In this document: positions 49,601-57,393 of the stretch, in pieces | Layout of the letters: each line of letters starts with the position of its first letter | Position numbering within the stretch: position 1 is the first letter of the stretch | NCBI GenBank assembly: GCA_965214295.1 | Contig: OZ243944.1 | Coordinates: forward strand, 3,844,001-3,908,000 | From: JAJDUF01 sp965214295 | Lineage (GTDB): Bacteria > Chloroflexota > UBA11872 > UBA12225 > JAJDUF01 | Direction: 5' to 3' | Length of the DNA stretch: 64,000 nt | Translations under genes and position numbers: made by a program | The notes under the pieces: model-generated | Databases searched by the model: none | The model's input: only the letters and a program-made list of their open reading frames with translations | Told to the model about the DNA's origin: nothing

Positions 49601-50561
49601 AGCACTAACCCTAGCACTTTTCTCCGCATTCGAGGCAGGCGGGGTGCAGCCATACCTATTGCCGCAGGAAAAATCTAATCCGCGTATTATCAGGTTCCGG
49701 CATGGTGGACAATTCCTCACGGTCAAAGTCTACATCTGGACGATGACATTTGGAGGCAGGCAAGCACTTCCCAACGAGTGGCGCATCCAAGTCACCGGTA
49801 TTGGATCCTCACTTGATGTCGGTGGCGCGGATTTCACCGTGCTAATGGGCTATGATCCTGATTTGCAGGTATTTGCCGGTTGGAATACCGAACTGCACAT
49901 GGATTTCGGGCACTCACCATCGCTGCAGATCGACCGAACGGTGCTATTCGAGGCATTGCAACATGGTTTAGCATTTCACCGCAAGGATAACGATGAACTC
50001 AGTATAGCGGTCAGGCCGGATATGCTCATCCCGTACGTTGTTAACAGCCGCCTGCTACACACCGCCGGGAACTCAGCAAGGATGGCAGAAGCCTTGAGCG
50101 CAGCTACGGTTGAGCCTACGGTGCCGGAACTGCAGGACATGCAGCCACAGCGAAGGCGGGTTGTTACAGTGGTGAACCAACTGACTCGGGATAGTCGATT
50201 CCGGCAGATCGTCCTGCAGGCATACGACTATCGCTGCGCTGTCAGCCGCACACAACTTGGCCTGGTGCAGGCTGCACACATCGTACCGGTGGAGAATCCT
50301 GAAAGTGTAGATAGCATACAAAATGGCATTGCTCTCTCTCCAAACTATCATATTGCTTACGACACTGGGTTGATTTTTCTGGATGAAGACTATTCCATGC
50401 GTCTAAATGATCGGAAAGCTAGGGAGTTAGAAGAGCATGGCTGGACTGCGGGCATGGAGAGTTTTGCTGCCCCGTTGGGACGGATTCATCTACCGCCGCA
50501 AGAGGACTGGTATCCCAGCGTGGAGAACATTAGGCTGGCTAGACAATGGCGTAACGTGTAG
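49581..50561 (+). CDS. HNH restriction endonuclease
   Basis: 326 residues; the ATG 49581 overlaps the methyltransferase end by 20 bp. The N-terminal 150 residues are a probable recognition domain (FSAFEAGGVQPYLLPQEKSNPRIIRFRHGGQFLTVKVYIW). The HNH domain spans about 200-270 and reads YRCAVSRTQLGLVQAAHIVPVENPESVDSIQNGIALSPNYHIAYD, with H233, N near 252 and H263. Partner to the preceding methyltransferase, cutting the same sequence when unmethylated. Recognition sequence unknown. The window 50341-50400 has only 23 G/C in 60, well below the neighbours. Confidence 0.88.
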   Translation: MPGLSPRALTLALFSAFEAGGVQPYLLPQEKSNPRIIRFRHGGQFLTVKVYIWTMTFGGRQALPNEWRIQVTGIGSSLDVGGADFTVLMGYDPDLQVFAGWNTELHMDFGHSPSLQIDRTVLFEALQHGLAFHRKDNDELSIAVRPDMLIPYVVNSRLLHTAGNSARMAEALSAATVEPTVPELQDMQPQRRRVVTVVNQLTRDSRFRQIVLQAYDYRCAVSRTQLGLVQAAHIVPVENPESVDSIQNGIALSPNYHIAYDTGLIFLDEDYSMRLNDRKARELEEHGWTAGMESFAAPLGRIHLPPQEDWYPSVENIRLARQWRNV

Positions 50562-50671
50562 CGAGCGTTCACAATCTGGCGCCGTTGCTCCAGGAGTGCT
50601 CTGAGGTGGGTATCGTAAAGCTCCCGGCCGCGGCGTGCTATCTCCTCGGCAGCTCGTCCCTTGACAGGCAT
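50486..50671 (-). pseudogene. Truncated small gene at the edge of the R-M cassette
   Basis: GGAGGAGACCATCC precedes an ATG at 50671 and the product begins MPVKGRAAEEIARRGRELYDTHLRALLEQRR. That is the start of a small-protein family seen next to toxin-antitoxin loci, whose members continue with 'V..E..G..VvIDVetGeYEV'. Here the similarity stops near 50579, exactly where the A+T-rich restriction gene ends, and the frame runs on only to 50486. The restriction cassette or an associated deletion has removed the rest. Only about 31 residues are homologous. Confidence 0.6.
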
Positions 50672-50885
50672 GGATGGTCTCCTCCGACCGATTATACGCG
50701 GGTGAGAAGCGCAGCGGTAGGGTCATGGCGCCGCGGGAGGTGTCGTCCTTGTGCTCCGGGATGCAGTGTCAGGCTGAATCCTGGCGAGGTATCAGCGGGA
50801 GGACATGGTATGCTAAATGAGTGGGAGGTGTGCTGGCGCCGTTGGTAGTCGGTAGCCGATACACTGGGGGCGAGGTAGGTGGATC
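50562..50885. other. Gap between the restriction gene and the HtrA protease
   Basis: This 324-bp stretch holds only the 5' remnant of the truncated minus-strand gene (to 50671) and the promoter region of the protease. No hairpin with T-run and no consensus promoter was recognised by eye. Confidence 0.5.
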
Positions 50886-52061
50886 ATGGGTGCGCTGGTT
50901 GGTCGTTTGTTGAAGGCCGGGCTGGTGGTAGCCCCCAGCATGGTGATCGGTGTCCTCATCGGCATCGCAGCGCAGGCCGGCTGGCTGGGCGTGGGGGTTA
51001 TCCCGCTGAGGGACGGGGAGGCAATCTCCGGCCGTTGGATTACGCCGTTCGATAGTGGCACGGCATACAATCGGAGTGCGCTGTTCGATGAGGAGCAGCT
51101 GCGGCGCCTCTACGAGGAAGTGGCGCCAGCCATCGTGAGCGTGACCGGTCCGTCTAGGAGGGGAGGCGGGCAAGGCAACTCCTCCGCTTCCGGCATCGTC
51201 ATTGATACCGCTGGCCACGTACTCACGAACAATCACGTTGTCGAGGGTCTGCGGGACCCCATCGAGGTGGTGCTTGCCGATGGCCAGCGTGTGCCGGCGG
51301 AGGTACTGGGGCGCGATCCTGGCAATGATCTGGCCGTGCTCAAGGTGGAGGTGCCCGGAGGCCGGCTCCCGGTGGCGCCGTTGGGTGACTCGGCGCTGGT
51401 CCGACCGGGGGACCTCGCCATCGCGATCGGGAATCCGGCCAGGATGGAGCGGGCTATCACGGTCGGGGTTATCAGCGGGCTGGACCGGACCCTCGGTCGG
51501 AGCGGCTCCCGGCGTGCGCTGCGGCAGCTGCTGCAGACCGATGCTGCGATCAATTCTGGCAACTCTGGCGGGGCGCTGCTCAACTCGCGCGGCGAGGTTG
51601 TCGGCATTAACACGGCCATTGATGCCTCACAGGGTCTCTTGCCCAGCTTTGGCGGCATCGGGTATGCCGTCCCGATCAACACCGCGCTACGCTATCTGGA
51701 GCGCATGAAGAACGGCGAGATCATCGAGCATCCCTTCTTGGGGTTGAGCGGGAACGTGATTACCGCGGCGCGGGCCAACGAGCTGGAGTTGCCGGTGACG
51801 CACGGTATCATCATCGCAGGGGTTCGGGTAGATGGTCCGGTAGCCAAGGCCGGCCTGTGCGCCCGCGATATCGTCACCCGCATTGACGGCCGGCCCCTGC
51901 GGACTATGGACGGTTTGGGTGGCTATCTCGATGCCGAGCGGGCCGTGGGGGACATCGTAGAGTTGACGGTGCTCCGCGGTGAGCGGGAGCTGACGTTGCA
52001 GGTCACGCTTGGCCCATGGCCGGAGCAGTTCGGGCCGAGTGATACCCAGCCCTGCTCGTAG
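50886..52061 (+). CDS. HtrA/DegP-like S1C serine protease with PDZ domain
   Basis: 391 residues. A single N-terminal helix (about 13-37) anchors it to the membrane. The catalytic triad is complete: H117 (LTNNHVVEG), Asp in DPGNDLAVLKVE (about 150), S227 (INSGNSGGALLNSRGEVVGI). A single PDZ domain follows (about 275-380) with LGLSGNVITAARANELELPVTHGIIIAGVRVDGPVAKAGLCARDIVTRIDGRPL. It is the envelope stress protease/chaperone type. The next gene (MOSC) starts 12 bp after its stop. Confidence 0.95.
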   Translation: MGALVGRLLKAGLVVAPSMVIGVLIGIAAQAGWLGVGVIPLRDGEAISGRWITPFDSGTAYNRSALFDEEQLRRLYEEVAPAIVSVTGPSRRGGGQGNSSASGIVIDTAGHVLTNNHVVEGLRDPIEVVLADGQRVPAEVLGRDPGNDLAVLKVEVPGGRLPVAPLGDSALVRPGDLAIAIGNPARMERAITVGVISGLDRTLGRSGSRRALRQLLQTDAAINSGNSGGALLNSRGEVVGINTAIDASQGLLPSFGGIGYAVPINTALRYLERMKNGEIIEHPFLGLSGNVITAARANELELPVTHGIIIAGVRVDGPVAKAGLCARDIVTRIDGRPLRTMDGLGGYLDAERAVGDIVELTVLRGERELTLQVTLGPWPEQFGPSDTQPCS

Positions 52062-52073
52062 GGAGCCAATGCA

Positions 52074-52556
52074 GTGACTACCTCCGCCAGGATTATCCAG
52101 CTCAACATCTCGCCGGGCGGTGTGCCCAAGCTGCCGGTCGCTGGCGCGAGCGTCGGGCTGCTCGGCCTCGACGGCGACGGCCATCACTTTCCCTCGCACG
52201 GTGGCCGGAGCCGCGCCGTCGTGCTGTTTGGTATGGAGCAGATCGAGCAGCTGCAAGCGGACGGCCACCCCATCACGCCGGGGGCCGTTGGGGAGAACGT
52301 GACCACCGCCGGGCTGGACTACCGCACGCTGCGCGTCGGTGATCGTCTGCGGTTGGGTGCGAGTGTGGTGCTCAGGATCACCGGCCATGCCGATCCATGC
52401 CGGACGATTGCCGGCGCGTTTGCCGACGGGGACGTGAGCCGGGTGCTGGAGGCCAAGCACCGCGGCATGAGCCGCGTGACGGCATGTGTGCTGACGACCG
52501 GTGAGGTTGCGCCCGGCGATCCTATCGAGGTGCTGCCGCGGCAGAGTGGGCGTTAG
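52074..52556 (+). CDS. MOSC-domain protein
   Basis: 160 residues, from GTG 52074 with GGGAGCC upstream. Core signature of the MOSC domain: LDGDGHHFPSHGGRSRAVVLFGMEQIEQL, then PGAVGENVTTAGLDYRTLRVGDRLRLG and VLRITGHADPCRTI with the conserved cysteine. MOSC domains carry sulfur or reduce N-hydroxylated compounds with molybdenum cofactor; stand-alone short members like this often lack a defined substrate. It follows the HtrA gene by 12 bp, so co-transcription is likely. Confidence 0.85.
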   Translation: MTTSARIIQLNISPGGVPKLPVAGASVGLLGLDGDGHHFPSHGGRSRAVVLFGMEQIEQLQADGHPITPGAVGENVTTAGLDYRTLRVGDRLRLGASVVLRITGHADPCRTIAGAFADGDVSRVLEAKHRGMSRVTACVLTTGEVAPGDPIEVLPRQSGR

Positions 52557-52618
52557 CGGCGGCGCCACCGATCCGCCCCTGTCATGTTCATCGCTTGTTG
52601 TGCGGGTGCCACCCGCAG

Positions 52619-52640
52619 CACGTCATTCCCGTGCAAGCGG
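52619..52640. repeat. CATTCCCG hairpin repeat
   Basis: CGTCATTCCCG and CGGGAATCCAG surround a short loop in the MOSC-cytochrome intergenic gap. A second, related unit with ATTGCGGC/GCCGCAAT arms lies at 52732-52751. Same dispersed type as 40420-40445. Confidence 0.65.
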
Positions 52641-52776
52641 GAATCCAGGCCGACCGGGGTGCCGTGCAGCGCGTCCGTTCTGCGTTCTCTGTGGCTAAAA
52701 AAACCTTCCGGGACGCTATGAATGACCCTGGATTGCGGCTTCCGCCGCAATGACGGATAGACTGCTCACGCCTCCT

Positions 52777-53178
52777 TCAATGTCGGTGGCAGTCGGCGCA
52801 CTCTTTCTTGAGGAAGGCGGGGGTGTGGTGCGAGGGCGGCAGCGACGGGCGTGAGTGGCACTTGAGACACCAGCCGTCGGGGACGTGGGCGCGAATTGGC
52901 TCGGTAAAGTTTCCGGTGAAGTGGGCAACAAGCTCGCGGCTACCCTGGACCTGCGCTCCGATGATGCCGGCGATCCCTGGTCCGCTGTGACATTCGATAC
53001 AGGTCGGGTGGTGCTCGGCAAAACCCGACCGTAGCCATGTCTCGTAGGCCGGCTTGATCTCATGGCATGAGGCGCAAAACTCCGGAGATTGCTCCAGTGT
53101 ATACGCCGCCGTGCCGGCGGCGATGCCCAGAACCAGCGCGGCCAAGGCGGCCAAGGCGAGACGTTTGCCAATGCTCAT
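52777..53178 (-). CDS. NapC/NrfH-type tetraheme cytochrome c
   Basis: 133 residues. One N-terminal signal anchor (RLALAALAALVLGIAAGTAAY, about 5-26) then four CxxCH heme motifs: CASCH, CIECH, CLKCH and CADCH, placed across the whole periplasmic domain. Extra histidines (AEHHPT, HFTGN) may serve as distal ligands. Known relatives pass electrons from quinol to periplasmic reductases such as NrfA or NapAB; no such reductase gene is next to it. It stands alone between the MOSC gene and cofE. Confidence 0.88.
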   Translation of the reverse strand: MSIGKRLALAALAALVLGIAAGTAAYTLEQSPEFCASCHEIKPAYETWLRSGFAEHHPTCIECHSGPGIAGIIGAQVQGSRELVAHFTGNFTEPIRAHVPDGWCLKCHSRPSLPPSHHTPAFLKKECADCHRH

Positions 53179-53359
53179 GTCTAGGGCCTACCTGATGGTC
53201 ATGCCGACCGACCGGCGCCGCGCACGCATACGCTATCCTACAGAGCGCACGGAGTAACGGATTGGTAGCGGTGCGAGCACCAACGCCTCGATCCGGTATG
53301 GCGCCGAGTTGCAGCCTCGCGGTCCGTAGCGTCAACTATACTGCCGGCGCGATCATCCT

Positions 53360-54211
53360 GTGCCGCGCCTTGGAGTGGCCGATTTGACTATACCGCGCCA
53401 GGTGGCGGGCAGAGCTTCCCTCCGAGCGTGCTCGGTACCGGGAAGCTCAGGCCCGCCGGACGACCTACGTATCTTCGGGATTGGCGGCCTACCCGAGGTT
53501 ACGCCCGGTGACGATCTCGCTGCGCTGATCCTGACTGCGCTCCGGCACCGGCACGAGAGCCTTGACCCACGCGATGTCGTCGTGGTGACCCAGAAAGTAG
53601 TCTCGAAAGCGGAGGGGCGGATAGTAGACCTCACGACCGTCACGCCGTCTCCCTTTGCGCGACGCTATGCCGCCGAGCACGACAAGGACCCGCGGCAGAT
53701 CGAGGTGGTGCTGCGAGAAGCGGCGCGTATCGTGCGGATGGATCGCGGTGTGCTCATCTGCCAGACGCGACACGGGCTGATCTGCGCCAATGCCGGCGTA
53801 GATCGCTCCAATGTGCCCGGCGAGGCGACCGTCACGCTGCTACCGTGCGATCCCGACGCTTCGGCCCGCCGGCTACGGGCCACCTTTCGCGCCGCGGGCG
53901 TGGAGGTGGCCGTGATTATCTCCGACACCTTTGGGCGACCCTGGCGGGTGGGCCAGACCAATATCGCCATCGGCGCTGCCGGCATCGCCCCCCTCCGCGA
54001 CTACCACGACCAGCCGGATGTGTACGGCCGTAGCCTACGTGCGACCTCCTTGGCCATCATTGACGAGTTGGCCGCCACGGCCGAGCTCGTGATGGGGAAG
54101 GTGGCGCAGGTGCCCGTAGCGGTGATTCGCGGGTACGACTATCCGCGCGCTGAGGAGGCGCCGGGCGCGGCCGCGCTCGTGCGCGAAGCTGAACGGGACT
54201 TATTCCGCTAG
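53360..54211 (+). CDS. cofE: Coenzyme F420-0:L-glutamate ligase
   Basis: 283 residues from GTG 53360. CofE/FbiB-N landmarks: IFGIGGLPEVTPGDDLAALI, VVTQKVVSKAEGRIVDL, RMDRGVLICQTRHGLICANAGVDRSNVPG, VAVIISDTFGRPWRVGQTNIAIGAAGIAPLRDYHDQPDVYGRSLRATSLAIIDELAATAELVMGKVAQVPVAVIRGYDY. It adds glutamate to F420-0, so the organism makes or uses the deazaflavin coenzyme. Other F420 genes (cofC/cofD) are not in the window. Confidence 0.93.
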   Translation: MPRLGVADLTIPRQVAGRASLRACSVPGSSGPPDDLRIFGIGGLPEVTPGDDLAALILTALRHRHESLDPRDVVVVTQKVVSKAEGRIVDLTTVTPSPFARRYAAEHDKDPRQIEVVLREAARIVRMDRGVLICQTRHGLICANAGVDRSNVPGEATVTLLPCDPDASARRLRATFRAAGVEVAVIISDTFGRPWRVGQTNIAIGAAGIAPLRDYHDQPDVYGRSLRATSLAIIDELAATAELVMGKVAQVPVAVIRGYDYPRAEEAPGAAALVREAERDLFR

Positions 54212-54232
54212 GCGAGTACTGGCGAGGCGTGG

Positions 54233-54655
54233 CTACTTGCTGGCCCCATCCGCACGCAAGCGGCGGACGAGGTGCTCCACGATGCGCCCCAAGCGCGCTA
54301 CCAACTGCTCGCGATACCACGTAGGCGCTTTCACCGCCAGGAGCTGATCGGGAGTGCCGCGGGCCAGATTGGTCGCTAGGCGGCCGGTGTGCTCCCGGTC
54401 GGCGTGAAGGTAGACGGTGCCCTCGGGGTAGGTGACGGCGTTAGGCCCGGCGCCGCAGAGGCCGAGACAGCCGGAGCGCACGACGGCGACGTTGGTGGTG
54501 CCTTGCGCGCGCAGCGCCGCGACAAGCGCGGCCCGCGATTCGGCCGCGCCGCTGAACCGACACGAGCTGGCCTCACACCAGAAAACCCAGCGGTCATAGG
54601 GTATGTCCGCCGCCGCGCGGGCGCGCTGCGTATGCTGTACGGGCTGGTTCTTCAT
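54233..54655 (-). CDS. (2Fe-2S) thioredoxin-like ferredoxin
   Basis: 140 residues. Four cluster cysteines in the thioredoxin-like ferredoxin pattern: FWCEASSCRFSGA (about 26-32) and VRSGCLGLCGAGPNAVTYPEGTVYLHAD (about 62-66). The C-terminal 45 residues form an extra helical segment (WYREQLVARLGRIVEHLVRRLRADG). It resembles the NuoE-like and stand-alone 2Fe-2S ferredoxins linked to hydrogenases and cobalt corrinoid systems. Convergent with cofE; partner unknown. Confidence 0.9.
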   Translation of the reverse strand: MKNQPVQHTQRARAAADIPYDRWVFWCEASSCRFSGAAESRAALVAALRAQGTTNVAVVRSGCLGLCGAGPNAVTYPEGTVYLHADREHTGRLATNLARGTPDQLLAVKAPTWYREQLVARLGRIVEHLVRRLRADGASK

Positions 54656-54868
54656 CGGCCTCCGTGCCGCAGCCGGCAGCTGTGCTGCCGCACTGCCCCT
54701 CTCAACGGATAGTGTAGCAGCATTGGCCGGGCGCTCTTTCCGCGCCGCTCCCGTGGCGGTGCCGGCTGAACGGTATTGCGAGTAATGGCTTTGCCAAACG
54801 GGTGTATTGCTTGGCTAATTGGCCTGCTCCGTCTATTATTGCCGCAGTGCAGGACGGAGAGGTGATGA

Positions 54869-55321
54869 GTGCCCGGAAGTGAGGCAATGCGGCGGCGACG
54901 GGAATTCCACGAACGCCTGACCGAGGACGAGCCGGTCGCGGGCAGCTCCGAGCGGAGCTTCGGCCTCGTGTTCGCCATCGTGTTCACCGTTATCGGCCTG
55001 TTGCCGTTAATCGGCGGCGTGCCGCCTCGCTGGTGGGCGCTGGGCGTCGCCGGGGTCTTGCTGCTGCTGGCAATCGTCAAGCCGGAATTGCTGGCTCCGC
55101 TCAACAAGGTCTGGTTCAAGCTCAGGCTAGTGCTGCACCGCATCGTCACCCCGGTCCTTATGGCGCTCCTGTTCTACGGTGTGGTCACGCCGACGGGGCT
55201 TATAATGCGCTGGTTGGGCCAAGACCTGCTGCACCAGCGTTACGACCGGAACGCCAGGAGCTACTGGATACACCGGGAACCGCCGGGGCCGGCGCCGGAA
55301 TCGATGAAAAACCAGTTCTGA
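54869..55321 (+). CDS. SxtJ-like membrane protein
   Basis: 150 residues from GTG 54869. A charged start (RRRREFHERLTEDEPVAGSSERSFG) leads into helices GLVFAIVFTVIGLLPLIGG, ALGVAGVLLLLAIVKPELLAPLNKVWFKL and VTPVLMALLFYGVVTPTGLIMRWLG, the SxtJ signature (PLNKxWxxLG...xP). Name derives from a saxitoxin cluster, but the family occurs widely beside DUF5989 and carbamoyltransferase genes, as here. The next gene begins 7 bp after its stop. Function unknown. Confidence 0.88.
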   Translation: MPGSEAMRRRREFHERLTEDEPVAGSSERSFGLVFAIVFTVIGLLPLIGGVPPRWWALGVAGVLLLLAIVKPELLAPLNKVWFKLRLVLHRIVTPVLMALLFYGVVTPTGLIMRWLGQDLLHQRYDRNARSYWIHREPPGPAPESMKNQF

Positions 55322-55328
55322 GGCTTGA

Positions 55329-55478
55329 ATGTCCTTTCTGCTCGAACTGTTCGCTTTCATGCGAGCACGCAAGAAATACTGGCTGCTGCCGGTCATCGTG
55401 ATGGCGCTCGTGTTGGGAGGGCTGGTCGTGTTGAGCCAGAGCAGCGCCGTCGCGCCGTTCATCTACACCCTCTTCTGA
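55329..55478 (+). CDS. DUF5989-family small membrane protein, 49 aa
   Basis: ATG 55329, TGA 55476; only 49 residues. Sequence FLLELFAFMRARKKYWLLPVIVMALVLGGLVVLSQSSAVAPFIYTLF is the full DUF5989 motif: a basic RARKKYW turn followed by one membrane helix and the ending APFIYTLF. It lies between SxtJ and the carbamoyltransferase with spacings of 7 and 3 bp, an order seen in many genomes. Probably a membrane adaptor of that system. Confidence 0.9.
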   Translation: MSFLLELFAFMRARKKYWLLPVIVMALVLGGLVVLSQSSAVAPFIYTLF

Positions 55479-55481
55479 CCG

Positions 55482-57335
55482 ATGCGCGTCCTCGGCATTT
55501 CGGCGTTCTATCACGACAGCGCGGCGGCCCTGGTGGACGGCGGGCGGATTACCGCTGCCGCCCAGGAGGAGCGCTTCACCCGCCGGAAACATGACGCCGG
55601 CTATCCGCGCCACGCCATCGCCTACTGCCTGGAGCAGGCCGGCTGCACGCTCGACGCGGTTGACCGGGTGGCTTTTTACGACAAGCCTTTTCTCAAGTTC
55701 GAGCGGCTGCTGGAAACTTATGTCGCCTTTGCGCCGCGGGGCTTTCGCTCCTTCGCGATGGCCCTCCCACTCTGGGTCAAGGAGAAGTTGTTCCAAAAAG
55801 ACCTGCTGCGCCGCAAGCTGAGAACCGTGGCCCCGGAAGTGGACTGGAACGACCGGCTACTGTTTGCGGAGCACCATCAGGCCCACGCTGCCAGCGCTTT
55901 CTACCCTTCCCCCTTCCGCGACGCGGTGGTGCTCACGATGGACGGCGTTGGCGAGTGGGCCACTACCTCGGTGAGTATCGGCCACGGCAACGACCTGGAG
56001 CTGACGCGGGAGATTCATTTTCCTCATTCCCTGGGCTTGCTCTACTCGGCGTTCACCTCCTACACCGGCTTCAAGGTCAATTCCGGCGAGTACAAGCTGA
56101 TGGGCCTGGCACCCTACGGCGAGCCGAAATATGCCCCGACCATTCTCGATAACCTCATTGACCTGAAAGAGGACGGCACGTTCCGCCTCAATCTCGACTA
56201 TTTTGACTATTGCGTCGGGCTGAAAATGACCAACGGTCGGTTCGACGCGCTGTTCGGCGGCCCGCCGCGCTCCCCGGAGCAACCCCTCACGCAGCGAGAT
56301 ATGGACCTGGCTGCGTCGGCACAGGCCGTGCTGGAGGAGGTGATCCTCCGGCTGACCCGCTCGCTGCGGGTGGAGACCGGCATACCCTATCTCTGTCTGG
56401 CCGGCGGCGTCGCGCTGAACTGCGTCGCTAACGGCAAAGTGCTGCGGGAAGGGCGGTTCGACGACATCTGGGTGCAGCCGGCGGCGGGCGACGCCGGTGG
56501 CGCGCTGGGCGCGGCCCTGGTGGCGAGTCATCGTCTGTTCGGCGCGCCGCGCCACTCCATACTCCCTGATGTTGCCGGTGGAAAGGATGCCATGAACGGC
56601 GCCTACCTCGGCCCCGAATTCACCCCGGAGGAGATTCGCCGCGCCCTCGACGCCGCCGGCGCACGCTACGCCGTACTCTCGGACGACGCGCTGCTTGACG
56701 CCACCGCGGCGGCGCTGGCGGACGGCCGGGCAGTGGGCTGGTTCCAGGGTCGCATGGAGTTCGGGCCGCGCGCCCTCGGCAACCGCTCCATTCTGGCCGA
56801 TGCCCGCTCGCCCACGATGCAGCGGACGCTCAATCTGCGGGTCAAAAGCCGCGAATCGTTCCGGCCCTTTGCGCCCAGTGTGCTGCGCGCCGACGCCGCG
56901 GACTGGTTCGACCTCGACCGCGACAGCCCCTATATGCTGCTCGTAGCCGACGTGAAACCGGAGCGGCGCAACGGTACGGGCGCAGCGGAGCAAGGGCTAT
57001 GCGGTATTGACCTGCTCAACGTGCCGCGCTCGGACATCCCGGCCGTGACTCACGTGGACTACTCCGCCCGCGTGCATACCGTCTGCCCGGAGACCAACCC
57101 ACGCTACCACGCGCTGCTGGCCGCCTTCAAGTCGCGGACGGGCTGCCCGGTGCTCGTGAACACCAGCTTCAACGTCCGTGGCGAACCCATCGTCTGCACG
57201 CCCGCGGATGCCTTCCGCTGCTTTATGGGCACGGAGATCGAATGTCTGGCCATCGGCAGTTACTTCCTACGCAAAGAGGAGCAAGCCCCGTCGCTCAGGA
57301 TCGAGAGCTATGAGAGCCTATTCGAGCCGGACTAA
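55482..57335 (+). CDS. NodU/CmcH-family carbamoyltransferase
   Basis: 617 residues, 3 bp after DUF5989. The N-terminal Kae1-like domain has LGISAFYHDSAAALVDGGRITAAAQEERFTRRKHD and EHHQAHAASAFYPSPF with two metal histidines. The middle keeps TMDGVGEWATTSVSIGHGNDLE and SGEYKLMGLAPYGEPKY. The YrdC-like C-terminal part shows LAGGVALNCVANGKV, GRMEFGPRALGNRSILAD and NTSFNVRGEPIVCTP. The family transfers carbamoyl from carbamoyl phosphate to a hydroxyl of a sugar, antibiotic or glycolipid. The neighbours suggest a membrane-associated acceptor. Confidence 0.95.
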   Translation: MRVLGISAFYHDSAAALVDGGRITAAAQEERFTRRKHDAGYPRHAIAYCLEQAGCTLDAVDRVAFYDKPFLKFERLLETYVAFAPRGFRSFAMALPLWVKEKLFQKDLLRRKLRTVAPEVDWNDRLLFAEHHQAHAASAFYPSPFRDAVVLTMDGVGEWATTSVSIGHGNDLELTREIHFPHSLGLLYSAFTSYTGFKVNSGEYKLMGLAPYGEPKYAPTILDNLIDLKEDGTFRLNLDYFDYCVGLKMTNGRFDALFGGPPRSPEQPLTQRDMDLAASAQAVLEEVILRLTRSLRVETGIPYLCLAGGVALNCVANGKVLREGRFDDIWVQPAAGDAGGALGAALVASHRLFGAPRHSILPDVAGGKDAMNGAYLGPEFTPEEIRRALDAAGARYAVLSDDALLDATAAALADGRAVGWFQGRMEFGPRALGNRSILADARSPTMQRTLNLRVKSRESFRPFAPSVLRADAADWFDLDRDSPYMLLVADVKPERRNGTGAAEQGLCGIDLLNVPRSDIPAVTHVDYSARVHTVCPETNPRYHALLAAFKSRTGCPVLVNTSFNVRGEPIVCTPADAFRCFMGTEIECLAIGSYFLRKEEQAPSLRIESYESLFEPD

Positions 57336-57393
57336 TGCATAGTCTATTACCCCCCCCCGAATTTACCATGTCACAAAGATCATCGGCTGGAAT

